Shown here: in pieces, positions 1 to 8,456 of the stretch
Position numbering within the stretch: position 1 is the stretch's first letter
Layout: every line of letters begins with the position of its first letter
Source: Phycisphaeraceae bacterium
GTDB lineage: Bacteria; Planctomycetota; Phycisphaerae; Phycisphaerales; Phycisphaeraceae
Direction: 5' to 3'
Assembly: GCA_020851465.1 (NCBI GenBank)
Contig: JADZCR010000017.1
Location: forward strand, 124,001 to 188,000
Length of the DNA stretch: 64,000 bases
Translations under genes and position numbers: made by a program
Notes under the pieces: generated by a model
What the model saw: only the letters and a program-made list of their open reading frames with translations
Databases searched by the model: none
What the model was told of the DNA's origin: nothing

Positions 1-106
1 TGATGCGGCAGAGGTAGAGCGATGGCCGGAGACCGGGGCACCGGCTTGACCCATTCGACGCTCTTTACCACACTAGCCGCTCCTTCTAACCAACAGGATC
101 GCACTT

Positions 107-1285
107 ATGGCACGTCAGGACGCTTTTTCTCCCACTCCCGCGGATAAGTTCACTTTCGGCCTGTGGACCGTAGGCAATCCCGGCCGTGATCCGTTCGGTG
201 AGCCTACACGGGTAAAACTCGATCCGGTAAAGATCGTGGATCTCTTAGGCGAGGTGGGCGGCGTCTATGGCGTGAATTTCCACGACAACGACCTGATCCC
301 GATTGACGCGACAGTCGCCGAAGCGGACACGATCAAGCGTGATTTCAAGAAGGCACTCAAGAGACAAAATCTGCGCGTGCCGATGGCCACGACCAATCTG
401 TTTTCCGATCCGGTATTCAAGGACGGTGCATTCACCAGCAACGACGCGGAGATTCGCGCGTATGCGATTCAGAAGACGATGCGAGCGATGGAGCTGGGTG
501 CCGAGTTTGGAGCGAAGATTTATGTCTTCTGGGGTGGCCGCGAGGGAACCGACACCAACGCGAGCAAGGATCCGGTCAAGGCGGTCGAGTGGTTTCGTGA
601 GGCGATGAACTTTTTATGCCGTTATTCGATGGATCGTCGGTTCGGCTACCGCTTTGCACTGGAAGCCAAGCCGAATGAGCCGCGCGGTCACATCTTCGCG
701 CCGGTCACCGGCTCGTACCTGGCGTTTATCTCTACCCTTGACCATCCTGAGATGGTTGGCGTCAATCCTGAGTTTGCCCACGAGCAGATGGCGGGGCTTA
801 ACTTCGTGCAGGTCGTGGCCGAGGCGCTGGCTGCCGGAAAACTTTTTCACATTGATCTCAACGACCAGGAGGTAGGACGATTCGATCAGGATCTCCGCTT
901 CGCCAGCCAGAATTACAAACACGCTTTCTTCCTCGTAAAGCTGCTGCTGGATAACGGATACGCCGGGCCGAAGCACTTCGACAGCCACGCCTACCGCACG
1001 GCTGACTACGCGGATGTGAAAGCCTTCGCCCGCGGTTCGATGCGGTCGTACAAAATTCTTGAGGACAAGGCCCGTCGCTACAACAGCGATCGACAGATTC
1101 AGGCGCTGCTCCGCCGCATCGTCAACGACAACGCCAAGCTGGCGCGTCTGACCGCGAGCTACTCGAAAGCCAATGCGAAGGCCCTGCTGGACGCCGACTT
1201 TAACCGACAGAAGCTGGCTGCCCGTTCTCTGCCTTATGAGGAGCTGGATCAGTTGGTGTTCGATTTGTTGATGGGCGAGCGTTGA
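107..1285 (+). CDS. xylA: Xylose isomerase (class I, actinobacterial type)
   Basis: Cytosolic TIM-barrel enzyme interconverting D-xylose and D-xylulose (and glucose/fructose) with two divalent metals. The 392 residues match the compact class I form of about 388. Residues known in Streptomyces xylose isomerase reappear with a constant offset of +5: catalytic His59 in FHDNDL, metal ligands Glu186, Glu222, His225, Asp250, Asp260, Asp262 and Asp292, and Lys188. WGGREG (142-147), EAKPNEPRG (186-194) and [13 protein letters not shown] are intact, so the enzyme should be active. An AGGA ribosome site lies about eight bases before the ATG. A possible -35 (TTGACC, 46-51) lies upstream, but the -10 is poor. 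The gene converges on the GNAT gene. No xylulokinase is adjacent, so the rest of the pathway must lie elsewhere. Confidence 0.97.
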   Translation: MARQDAFSPTPADKFTFGLWTVGNPGRDPFGEPTRVKLDPVKIVDLLGEVGGVYGVNFHDNDLIPIDATVAEADTIKRDFKKALKRQNLRVPMATTNLFSDPVFKDGAFTSNDAEIRAYAIQKTMRAMELGAEFGAKIYVFWGGREGTDTNASKDPVKAVEWFREAMNFLCRYSMDRRFGYRFALEAKPNEPRGHIFAPVTGSYLAFISTLDHPEMVGVNPEFAHEQMAGLNFVQVVAEALAAGKLFHIDLNDQEVGRFDQDLRFASQNYKHAFFLVKLLLDNGYAGPKHFDSHAYRTADYADVKAFARGSMRSYKILEDKARRYNSDRQIQALLRRIVNDNAKLARLTASYSKANAKALLDADFNRQKLAARSLPYEELDQLVFDLLMGER

Positions 1286-1333
1286 GAGAAACGAAATGTC
1301 GTCGTCTTGACCGATGCGCTTGTCAGCGGGCGA

Positions 1334-1837
1334 TCACTCGATTTCCCGTGACATTTCGATCATCGTCGCGCGAAATCCCCGCTTTCTGAAAAAATCCTGT
1401 GCGACATGATTGGCTGCTGCGCTTTCGAGGATGATTCGCGGGGCATGGTGCTCAGCCATCCAAGCGATGACGCCTTCGAGCAGTGCGCTCGCCACCCCGC
1501 GACGGCGTGCTTTTTCAGCCACGACCAGATCGTGCAGAAATCCGCACGAATCCATCAGGCGGTTCCAATCCCTGCCCTCGAGTCGCGCATAGGCGTAGCC
1601 GAGGATTTTCGCTTCGCCTTTGGTGTGATTTGAGGCAGCAACGAGGACGAGAGCTTTTTTATTCTGCAGTTCACGGCCGAGCCAGTTTTCGTAGCCGGGT
1701 TCGATCGGTTCGTGCAGAATGGCGAAACGCTGACGGTCCCACTCATGGTGCAGGCGGACCATGAGGCCGGCGAGTTGCGCTACCTGCGGCAGATCAGCGG
1801 AACGGGCGGTGCGGACTTCAAAACCTGATTTGCTCAT
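1334..1837 (-). CDS. GNAT family N-acetyltransferase
   Basis: Predicted acetyl-CoA-dependent N-acetyltransferase of 167 residues, close to the usual length of a single GNAT fold. The acetyl-CoA loop is visible as EKARRRGVASALLEG, followed by a strand with EHHAPRIILESAAANH and the C-terminal FFRKRGF typical of motif B. An upstream in-frame extension exists, but the ATG at 1837 has a strong AAGGAG site seven bases before it and is taken as the start. The gene is divergent from the glycosyltransferase at 1902, leaving only about 65 bases for both promoters. The acceptor substrate cannot be read from the sequence. Confidence 0.85.
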   Translation of the reverse strand: MSKSGFEVRTARSADLPQVAQLAGLMVRLHHEWDRQRFAILHEPIEPGYENWLGRELQNKKALVLVAASNHTKGEAKILGYAYARLEGRDWNRLMDSCGFLHDLVVAEKARRRGVASALLEGVIAWMAEHHAPRIILESAAANHVAQDFFRKRGFRATMIEMSREIE

Positions 1838-1901
1838 CGGCAGCTCTCCTTGAGTCAGGACTCGTAGCCGTGTGCGTGTAGAATCGCCACTCATTGGACA
1901 T

Positions 1902-3152
1902 ATGGCCCACGTGAAACTTCTTTTCCTCAACCAATACTACTGGCCCGACAGTGCCGCGACGGCGCAGATGCTCACCGATCTCTGCGAATACCTCGCGTCG
2001 CCATCCGGCGGCAATCACGAGGTCCACGTCCTCGCGTCGCGGGGAAATTACGATGCCGGTTCGCAGGTCGGCAGAAAGACCAGCCGTTATGAAGTCCGCA
2101 ACGGCGTACACATCCACCGGGTTCGTGCGGCGGCATTCGGTAAGCGGAGCATGGCCGCCCAGGCGATCGATTTTGCTTCCTTTCATCTGCTGGTGGGTCT
2201 GCGCACGCTGATGGCCTCGTGGCGGTACGACGCGATGGTGACGCTCACCACACCGCCGCTGATCGGCATCTATGCCACCCTTGTCCGTGCGGTCTCGCGC
2301 ACCAAGCATGTCTGCTGGGTGATGGATCTGCATCCAGATTGTGAGTTCGCGTTGGGTGTGATGAACCCGCGTCAATTCCTGCCTCGAATCTTTGCGTGGC
2401 TCAACGACCTCCATCTGCGCAAGGCTGACGGCTGCGTTGTGCTGGGCGAGTGTATGCGACAACGGTTGCTGGATAAGCGGATTCACGAAGAGCGCATCAA
2501 GCCAATTCGACTCTGGGGCCATGATCAGCAGGGACAGACACCCGGCGAACCGGAGGCGAATCCGCTTCGACGTGAGCTGGGTCTCCAGGGAAAGTTCATC
2601 GTCGGCTACTCCGGCAACGCGGGATACATCCACAGCTTTGAGGAGATCACCTCAGCGGCACTGGCGTTACGTGACGATCCGAGGTTTTTCTTTCTCTTCA
2701 TCGGCGGAGGACGGCGACTCGCGGATGTCAAGACTTTTGGCGAGACGCATAAGCTGACGAATCTTTGTGTGCTGCCATATTTCCCTCGCGAGCAGTTAGC
2801 GCACTCACTGGCACTGCCCGACGTACATCTGATCAGCCTGAAGCCGGGACTCGAAGGCATCTCGGTTCCGAGCAAACTTTACGGAATCATGGCTGCTGCT
2901 CGTCCTGCGATATTCGTCGGCCCTCGTGAAAGTGAAACCGCCCGCGAGATACAACGGATCGAGTGCGGCAGGTCGATCAACAACGGCGACACAGCCAGTC
3001 TGATCGCAGCATTGTGCGAACTGGTGGCTGATCCGACGCTGCGGCAACGCATGGGACAAAACGGTCGGGCGGCTTTTGACTCCACCTACAACGCACAGGC
3101 GCGGTGTCAGGAGTGGCGAACATTTCTGGAAAACCTGACACACCGTGGCTAA
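1902..3152 (+). CDS. Glycosyltransferase family 4 (WcaI-like)
   Basis: Retaining GT-B glycosyltransferase of about 416 residues, resembling the WcaI group that adds sugars to exopolysaccharide precursors. The N-terminal domain begins LLFLNQYYWPDSAATAQML, the typical first strand and acceptor loop of these enzymes. The C-terminal domain has GKFIVGYSGNAGYIHSFEE and the nucleotide-sugar segment GLEGISVPSKLYGIMAAARP with the expected Glu. A longer GTG start at 1872 is possible. The ATG at 1902 fits family length better, although its ribosome site is weak. Donor and acceptor are unknown. No other polysaccharide genes are adjacent, apart from a GT87-type gene further on. Confidence 0.85.
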   Translation: MAHVKLLFLNQYYWPDSAATAQMLTDLCEYLASPSGGNHEVHVLASRGNYDAGSQVGRKTSRYEVRNGVHIHRVRAAAFGKRSMAAQAIDFASFHLLVGLRTLMASWRYDAMVTLTTPPLIGIYATLVRAVSRTKHVCWVMDLHPDCEFALGVMNPRQFLPRIFAWLNDLHLRKADGCVVLGECMRQRLLDKRIHEERIKPIRLWGHDQQGQTPGEPEANPLRRELGLQGKFIVGYSGNAGYIHSFEEITSAALALRDDPRFFFLFIGGGRRLADVKTFGETHKLTNLCVLPYFPREQLAHSLALPDVHLISLKPGLEGISVPSKLYGIMAAARPAIFVGPRESETAREIQRIECGRSINNGDTASLIAALCELVADPTLRQRMGQNGRAAFDSTYNAQARCQEWRTFLENLTHRG

Positions 3153-3495
3153 ACCCACGCGGATAGTTGAGCAGCAGACTTGCGTGCTGCTTGCTTTGAT
3201 CACGACATGGGAAAACGCATCAGCCGCGAGAAATCGGACGGCTGATTTTGCGTGGATGACCCGTAAATATGGTTGTACGCTATAATTACCGTCACGGTAA
3301 GGCGTGGTTTTTCGGCGTGGATAGCATTTTCCGCGTGGAAAGCGGAGAATACTTGGGTTTTTTGCGGGGTAAGTAAGGCTTGTAAAAATCATTGAGTGGA
3401 GTACGAAATGCCGCTCTCTGCCGCATAGAGTGCAGGGGCTATTTGTAACGGCCTGCCTGGTTTGCTTGACATCAACATCAGTGATTGGAAGGGTC
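3153..3495. other. Intergenic region upstream of pseudopilin gene
   Basis: 343 bases without a gene. It holds a short stem (3170-3176 with 3185-3191) after the glycosyltransferase that lacks a clean T run, and a perfect TATAAT with an adjoining palindrome (separate entry). A weak five-base-pair hairpin lies around 3325-3346. The leader before the pseudopilin ATG is about 200 bases. Confidence 0.6.
3281..3300 (+). promoter_or_regulatory. Candidate promoter -10 with abutting 7-1-7 palindrome
   Basis: A perfect TATAAT (3281-3286) shares its last T with the inverted repeat TTACCGT-C-ACGGTAA (3286-3300). No good -35 is seen at 16-18 bases, which is compatible with an activator-dependent or weak promoter. 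A repressor bound to the palindrome would cover the transcription start. It would drive the pseudopilin gene at 3496. Confidence 0.45.
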
Positions 3496-4200
3496 ATGAA
3501 CGCTGCACGCTCGTCCGTTCGTTTGTTCAGCACGCATCGGAAGCCGCATCGCGGGTTCACGTTGATCGAGCTGCTGGTTGTCATCAGCATCATCGCGCTG
3601 CTCATCGGCATCCTTTTGCCGGCATTGAGCGCAGCCAAGCGGGTCGCCAAGCGCACCACCTGCGCATCGAACCTTCGTCAGATCGCGTTGGCGACTGTGC
3701 CTTACCTCAACGATTTCCGTGAGAGCATCTACTGGCTCGGTGCGGATGTGGAACTCGACGGCATGGATTGGTACGTGTACGGCGGAAGAAAGACCGGCAA
3801 CCTCTATCTGGGGCAGGGCGGCTTGTTCAACAACGAGGCTTTTCGCCCGCTCAACCAATACGTCGGCGACAACATCGAAGTATTCCGCTGCCCTCACGAT
3901 GTTATCCCCGTCGCATGGGCGGACGGCAACACTCACTTTGACTGGGTAGGCAACAGTTACTCATTCAACTCGATCGGCAATCCGCTCGGAGTGCATGTAG
4001 AGGGTGTCAACGGTCTGGCGGGCAAACGGCTTCAGGACATCAAGGTGCCATCCATCACCTTGGTGTACATGGATACCTCGCTGCACAAATCGCCCGGATC
4101 ATGGCATGGCAAAAACGGCAATATCGCACTGGCGGATGGCCACGTGGAGTTCCGCGGGCTGCCCAGCGATTCCGATACAGCCTATTCCTGGAACCCGTGA
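3496..4200 (+). CDS. Type II pseudopilin-like protein with H-x9-DG domain
   Basis: Secreted or surface protein of 234 residues with a prepilin leader: a short basic N-terminus, then [19 protein letters not shown], cleaved by prepilin peptidase before Phe, with the Glu at +5 retained. The C-terminal part carries His, nine residues and Asp-Gly ([12 protein letters not shown]), the H-x9-DG signature of a pseudopilin family greatly expanded in planctomycetes and Lentisphaerae. The ATG at 3496 is preceded by GGAAGGG and gives the usual short leader; longer in-frame starts would bury the cleavage site. The 3' end overlaps the convergent GT87 gene by 19 bases. The exact role of these proteins is not known. 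Confidence 0.9.
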   Translation: MNAARSSVRLFSTHRKPHRGFTLIELLVVISIIALLIGILLPALSAAKRVAKRTTCASNLRQIALATVPYLNDFRESIYWLGADVELDGMDWYVYGGRKTGNLYLGQGGLFNNEAFRPLNQYVGDNIEVFRCPHDVIPVAWADGNTHFDWVGNSYSFNSIGNPLGVHVEGVNGLAGKRLQDIKVPSITLVYMDTSLHKSPGSWHGKNGNIALADGHVEFRGLPSDSDTAYSWNP

Positions 4201-5570
4201 GCGGCGGGGCAGCTTGCACCAGAGGCAGACGTCGGGTCAACACATCCGCCTTTTACGGTGTCGATCAACACCAGCACCAGCAGCAACAGCGTTGCGCCCG
4301 CCAGCACGCCGGCGGACCACGCTGAGTTTTCGCTGATGCTCATCAATTTGAAAGCCGGCATGGAGTATGCGGCAAAGACTACCGCTGTCAGGATTCGTCG
4401 CGCCGGTTGGCAAGGTTGCGTCGCGCAATCCGCGGGACGCAGCAACAAGATCAGCGTCGGGATCGCCAGCAGCAGATAGTGGAGCCATACGAGGTCAGCG
4501 GACAGAAGCATGATGAGGCATCCGATGGTGACGGCTCGCGCGTCGGACAAAAAGCGAGGCATGTCTGAATCCGTCGGAGTCTTTGATCGTTGTCGCCAGC
4601 CGATCCAGCAGCAGACGGCAAAGGCGAGACAACCCAGGAGCAGGAGCGCCATTTCACAATGCCAGTGAGTCAGTTCGTAGAGGATGCGTGCCAGCGAGAC
4701 ATTGCCGGCGGAGACTGCGGGATTCGCTTCGAGCATGAATCGTCTCAGGCCGTGCCACCAGTCGATCCAGATTCGTGCCGAGCCAAAATAAATCGCGGAG
4801 AAGATGAACGAACTGATAGCCGCGATCGTGCCGCCTGTCGCCTGTGTCGCCAGCGTGCGAAATCTGCCTTCGATGATCCAGACTACCGCCAGCAGTCCGG
4901 GTATCAATGCGAGATTAGGCTTGAACATGCAGAGCAGACCGAGAAGTGCGCCGGCCAGCGCATCGCGGCTGGGTGTCGAAGGGCGGCGGATCAATACGAG
5001 ATAAAGCGCGATGCAGCCGACCTGAATTTGATTGACGTTTCCCACACCCAGGTCGGAAAAGTAAGCGGTGGTGAAGAGGAGTATGGCCACCGCTGCCAGC
5101 ATCGCTTCGAGGCAGGAATAGTTGCATGTCTTGGCGATCAGGATCAAGCCCGCGACCATCGACACCAGACAGATGATCTGGAATACCGTGTAGTCAAGCT
5201 CGTAATCTCCCGTCGTGATCGCGCCCAGAAGCGAGTAGAGAAACGGAGTGGCGGTGATCTCGAATTGTTGCCGTTTCGCCAAAGCTTCCGCGTAGCGTGT
5301 GCCTCGATCAGCGGGCGTCAGCGCACGGGTCATCTCCGCGGGAATGCGTCGGGCGGAGTCTGCTGAGTAAATGGCTGAGCGGCTGGCTGAGGCCGTCTGG
5401 CCGACCGCCCAGAAATGCAGATAGTCCAGACCGACCGATGCACGTCCGATGCTCCAATTGTTGGCGATGGCACCTACGAGAAGCAGCAGTGCGAAAATCC
5501 ATTGAGGGCGTGTCCGGGAGGCACGGAAGCCCGGCTGCCCATCACAGGTGGGGATGGAAGAGAGAGACAT
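4182..5570 (-). CDS. GT87-type (DUF2029) membrane glycosyltransferase
   Basis: Polytopic membrane protein of 462 residues with about nine or ten hydrophobic helices. It resembles GT87, polyprenyl-phosphate-mannose-dependent mannosyltransferases that act on the outer face of the cytoplasmic membrane. Supporting marks are an early acidic motif in the first large loop ([13 protein letters not shown]), the membrane segment with [14 protein letters not shown], and [13 protein letters not shown], where the KP pair is typical. The ATG at 5570 avoids an unlikely low-hydrophobicity extension; no clear ribosome site is present. It is divergent from the Gfo/Idh/MocA gene and its tail overlaps the pseudopilin gene. 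Lipid donor and product are inferred from the family only. Confidence 0.75.
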   Translation of the reverse strand: MSLSSIPTCDGQPGFRASRTRPQWIFALLLLVGAIANNWSIGRASVGLDYLHFWAVGQTASASRSAIYSADSARRIPAEMTRALTPADRGTRYAEALAKRQQFEITATPFLYSLLGAITTGDYELDYTVFQIICLVSMVAGLILIAKTCNYSCLEAMLAAVAILLFTTAYFSDLGVGNVNQIQVGCIALYLVLIRRPSTPSRDALAGALLGLLCMFKPNLALIPGLLAVVWIIEGRFRTLATQATGGTIAAISSFIFSAIYFGSARIWIDWWHGLRRFMLEANPAVSAGNVSLARILYELTHWHCEMALLLLGCLAFAVCCWIGWRQRSKTPTDSDMPRFLSDARAVTIGCLIMLLSADLVWLHYLLLAIPTLILLLRPADCATQPCQPARRILTAVVFAAYSMPAFKLMSISENSAWSAGVLAGATLLLLVLVLIDTVKGGCVDPTSASGASCPAAHGFQE

Positions 5571-5719
5571 GAGGCCCAATGGTAACAGGCTGCGATCAGC
5601 ACCCGGCGAGCTTGCGCAGCCGCGGCTGCCCGGCACGACTTCCGCACAAGCGTTAAAATTACGGTATCGCGTTTGGTTCGATCCTCATCAACCCATTATC
5701 AGAAACGGAATGTCATTCC

Positions 5720-6757
5720 ATGGCTAAAACCACCAGGACGTTCGGCGTGGGAATCATCGGTACCGGCTGGGTTGCAGGTGCCCATATCGACAACTTCAAA
5801 CGGGTCGCCGGCTGCGAAGTCGTCGCAATCCAGTCACGCAACAAAGCCAAAGCCCGCGCCAAGGCGCAGGAGCACAGCGTGGCTGCGGCTGCTGCCTACG
5901 ACGACCTTGATGCGTTTCTCCGCCATCCCGGTCTGGATATTGTGGTTATCTGCACGCCGCACCCGAACCATCCCGCCGAGACAATCGCCGCCGCCAGAGC
6001 GGGCAAGCACATCGTGATTGAAAAGCCAGTCGCGCTGGACCGGGTGAATCTCGACAAGATGATCGCCGCCGTTGATAAAGCCAAAGTCAAGACCAGCGTC
6101 TGCTTTGAGCTGCACTGGATGGGGTTGTTCAAAAACATTCAGGCGATTCTTAAGCAGGGATTGATCGGCAATGTGTTTTACGGTGAATGCAGCTATTTCC
6201 ACGGCATCGGCCCGTGGTACGGACAGTGGTCGTGGAATGTAAAGCAGAAAATGGCAGGCGATGCACTGCTCACCGCAGGCTGTCATGCACTGGAAGTGCT
6301 GATCTGGTGCATGGGCAGTCCCGTTGTCGAAGTGGCGGCCATGAGTAATCGCAGTCTGAAGAATCCGCTGAAGTACGAATACGATCCGAACAGCGTGGCA
6401 ATCCTAAAGTTTGCCAACGGTGCGATTGGCAAGGTCGCGACGAGCATCGAATGCCGTCAGCCGTATCTTTTCCCCGTGCTTTTCCAGGGTGACAAGGGGA
6501 CGATCTGGAACGACAACCTTTCGACGATGGATTGGCCGGGCACACCCAAGGATCGCTGGGCGAAAATTCCCGCAGCGATGCCCGACTCCGGCGATGTGAA
6601 CGATCACCCGTATCTGGGACAGCTTGAATACTTCGTGGACTGCATCCGCACCGGCACGCGACCGCACAATGATCTGAAGGCCAGCGCCCACGCTCACCGT
6701 GTCATCTTCGCGATCGATCAGGCGATTCGGACCAGGAAAAACGTGAAGGTGTCGTGA
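5720..6757 (+). CDS. Gfo/Idh/MocA family oxidoreductase
   Basis: NAD(P)-dependent sugar or cyclitol dehydrogenase of 345 residues. The N-terminal Rossmann fold starts GVGIIGTGWVAGAHIDNF with the GxGxxG-type loop. The CTPHPNHPAETIAAARAGKH stretch leads to the family signature EKPVAL, whose Lys is the usual catalytic residue. The C-terminal alpha/beta domain has the DALLTAGCHALEVLIW segment, the counterpart of the family's GGxxxDxGxH with Asp replaced by Ala or Cys. Planctomycetes carry many such paralogues acting on polysaccharide-derived sugars; the substrate here is unknown. A second, distinct member lies at 52620. Confidence 0.92.
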   Translation: MAKTTRTFGVGIIGTGWVAGAHIDNFKRVAGCEVVAIQSRNKAKARAKAQEHSVAAAAAYDDLDAFLRHPGLDIVVICTPHPNHPAETIAAARAGKHIVIEKPVALDRVNLDKMIAAVDKAKVKTSVCFELHWMGLFKNIQAILKQGLIGNVFYGECSYFHGIGPWYGQWSWNVKQKMAGDALLTAGCHALEVLIWCMGSPVVEVAAMSNRSLKNPLKYEYDPNSVAILKFANGAIGKVATSIECRQPYLFPVLFQGDKGTIWNDNLSTMDWPGTPKDRWAKIPAAMPDSGDVNDHPYLGQLEYFVDCIRTGTRPHNDLKASAHAHRVIFAIDQAIRTRKNVKVS

Positions 6758-7107
6758 GGGTTGATTATTTTGGCTTACGCGGCTCGCCGGTCATTGCGGT
6801 GCGCGTAAATCCCCGCCGAGGTTTCGGTCGCGCTGATGGGTGCGCCAGTGTTCGCATCAAGTGGTGTTTTCGTGCGGCGGCACGGCGGTGTTCTGCATGG
6901 CGTGGCGCGTGCTCCAGCGGTGATTAAACGCAGCGAGGTCGCGGTACTTCCCTTGGAGGAACCCTCAAATTATTTCGCGTCAGCAGACGTGCAGCTGACG
7001 ATGAACTGAGCGTCCAACATGTCGTCGATGAAAGAGCCTGCCCATCCACCGCTTATGCTGTTTGATTGCTTTCGTGGAAACTTCAAGTCCGCTACCATGG
7101 CTCGACT
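6758..7107. other. Intergenic region with hairpin and possible gene remnant
   Basis: 350 bases without an intact gene. The first 200 bases hold a possible degraded coding remnant on the minus strand (separate entry). A 7-bp hairpin, CGTCAGC (6978-6984) with GCTGACG (6994-7000), follows but has no T run. No convincing promoter for the downstream dehydrogenase was found. Confidence 0.5.
6775..6964 (-). pseudogene. Possible frameshifted C-terminal remnant of an unknown gene
   Basis: On the minus strand an open stretch of 35 codons (6964-6857) ends in TGA. An overlapping frame continues for 27 codons from 6858 to a TAA at 6775-6777. Removing one T near 6859 would join them into a coherent 62-residue tail that contains QGKYRDLAAFNHRWSTRHAM and, later, DANTGAPISATETSAGIYA. 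No start codon context is visible. The reading is coding-like, but I do not recognise a family, and chance open frames are common at this GC content. Confidence 0.25.
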
Positions 7108-8214
7108 ATGGATTACATCCTCCCCATCGCGACACACAACGCCATCATTGAAGCCGCATACAGGAAGCGAGGCTATCACGCCGACGAAGCCGGGCAGGCC
7201 GCTCGGTTCTGTGAGCTGGCAGCGTGGCACGGGATCAAGACGCACAACGGCCTCAAGGCGCTGCACCTTGACGACCACTTCGGCAGCGGAAACAAGAAAT
7301 CACCCGGCTGCGTGCCCGGCGCGAAAATCGAAAAGCTGTCGTCAGGGCGGTTCAAGGCGGCGCAACGGTGGAACGCACACAAGAAACTCGGTCAGGCTGT
7401 CGCGTTTGAAGCGATGGATACCGCGATCAAGCTCGCCGATGAGTACGGCGTCGGGATCGTCAGCGTGGACGAGGCGTTTCACTACCTCTGGGGAGGCGGC
7501 TATGTGATGGATGCCGCCAAACGCGGCTACATCGCATACACCAACTGCACCGCCGCACTGGCGGAGGTCGTTCCCTTTGGAGGGAAGCACGCGACGCTCG
7601 GCACCAATCCTCATTCGTGGGGATTCCCGACCACGGAGGCCATCGGCTTTCCGATCGTGATCGACTGGGCGACCAGCACCGTTGCCATGGGGCGCGTCCA
7701 GCAATTCATCCGTGAGGGCAAGCCGCTCCCGCCCGGATGCGCGGTTGATGAAACGGGAAAAGAAACGACGGATGCGACAAAGGTCAAAGCTCTGCTGCCC
7801 TTCGGTCAACATAAGGGCTACGGCCTGTCGCTGATCGACGAATTGGTTGCTGCGTTCATCGGTGGCTCGCTGCCGACGATCCGTTCGCGGCCGGAGATCG
7901 CCCCGGCAGGAGAAAAGACGACACCGAGCTTTTTCTTCCAGGTGATTCATCCGGAGGCGATGAATTGCGGCCAGTTCGCCCGGAGCCGATCACAGGCGCA
8001 GAATGTCAAAGCAGTGCTCGAGGACATTCTGGGTCACGGCAACTCTCCGCCGTCCGGCCGAACCATGCTTCCCGGCCAGATCGAGCACGAAGCCGCCATG
8101 CGCAGCCGTAATGCCGGCGGGCTGCTTTTCACCGAGGCTGAGATCGGCGAATTTGTCAAAATCGCCGGGGAAGTCGGCATCCCCCTCCAGGCAGAAAATT
8201 TAAATCGTATTTGA
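7108..8214 (+). CDS. Ldh family oxidoreductase (malate/L-lactate dehydrogenase, YlbC type)
   Basis: NAD(P)-dependent 2-hydroxyacid or ureidoglycolate-type dehydrogenase of 368 residues, unrelated in fold to classical LDH/MDH. Family marks are a GHxSHG-like region replaced by AWHGIKTHNGLKAL, a nucleotide-binding segment LGTNPHSWGFPT, DWATSTVAMGRVQ, and LLPFGQHKGYGLSLIDELV near the C-terminal third. The ATG at 7108 (MDYILPI) fits the family N-terminus; an alternative TTG at 7066 adds 14 residues. Neither has a strong ribosome site. The stop codon lies inside the -35 of the next promoter. The substrate is unknown; 2-oxo/2-hydroxy sugar acids would suit the neighbourhood. Confidence 0.85.
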   Translation: MDYILPIATHNAIIEAAYRKRGYHADEAGQAARFCELAAWHGIKTHNGLKALHLDDHFGSGNKKSPGCVPGAKIEKLSSGRFKAAQRWNAHKKLGQAVAFEAMDTAIKLADEYGVGIVSVDEAFHYLWGGGYVMDAAKRGYIAYTNCTAALAEVVPFGGKHATLGTNPHSWGFPTTEAIGFPIVIDWATSTVAMGRVQQFIREGKPLPPGCAVDETGKETTDATKVKALLPFGQHKGYGLSLIDELVAAFIGGSLPTIRSRPEIAPAGEKTTPSFFFQVIHPEAMNCGQFARSRSQAQNVKAVLEDILGHGNSPPSGRTMLPGQIEHEAAMRSRNAGGLLFTEAEIGEFVKIAGEVGIPLQAENLNRI

Positions 8215-8242
8215 CTTTTCCCGACCGATTGGTAAAATACCA
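8211..8242 (+). promoter_or_regulatory. Strong sigma70-type promoter with palindrome over -10
   Basis: TTGACT (8211-8216), 16 bases, then TAAAAT (8233-8238). The inverted repeat TGGTA-AAA-TACCA (8230-8242) covers the -10 completely, so a bound regulator would block it. The -35 overlaps the stop codon of the upstream dehydrogenase. It should transcribe a leader of about 210 bases and the lipoprotein gene at 8457. Confidence 0.65.
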
Positions 8243-8244
8243 GT

Positions 8245-8456
8245 TGAACTATGGCGCCTCGCCGGATGCAAGGCTGTTCCGGGGATGATTCTCGGAGGAG
8301 GCCATCCGGTTGCAGGCGGCTGGTTGCGGCAGGAGTCCGCGGCTCGCTGTCTAAGCCGTTCGTGATTTCCCGTTTGGCGGATCGGTATCGCGGTTCGGGT
8401 TGTGCAGATGCCGCCACGCAATGTTTATGATGAACTTTTATTTTTGGGAGCACCTT
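8245..8456 (+). ncRNA. Long structured leader (candidate regulatory RNA)
   Basis: About 210 bases between a strong promoter and the lipoprotein ATG. CCGGATG near 8255 can pair with CATCCGG near 8301, enclosing an 8-bp stem with G-U pairs, and TGGCG near the 5' end can pair with CGCCA near the 3' end. No known riboswitch signature was recognised. It may be an untranslated leader or a separate small RNA. Confidence 0.3.

Noticed and set aside
1-106. End of an upstream gene at the left edge
   Set aside because: The first bases include TGA, but too little sequence precedes it to judge a reading frame.
3170-3191. Stem after the GT4 gene as an intrinsic terminator
   Set aside because: The 7-bp stem lacks a T run and has an eight-base loop.
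2805-3659. Minus-strand open frame across the GT4 end and the pseudopilin start
   Set aside because: It overlaps two well-supported plus-strand genes and shows no conserved motif.
6978-7000. 7-bp hairpin before the Ldh-family gene as a terminator or operator
   Set aside because: No T run, no nearby promoter, and nothing to choose between chance and function.
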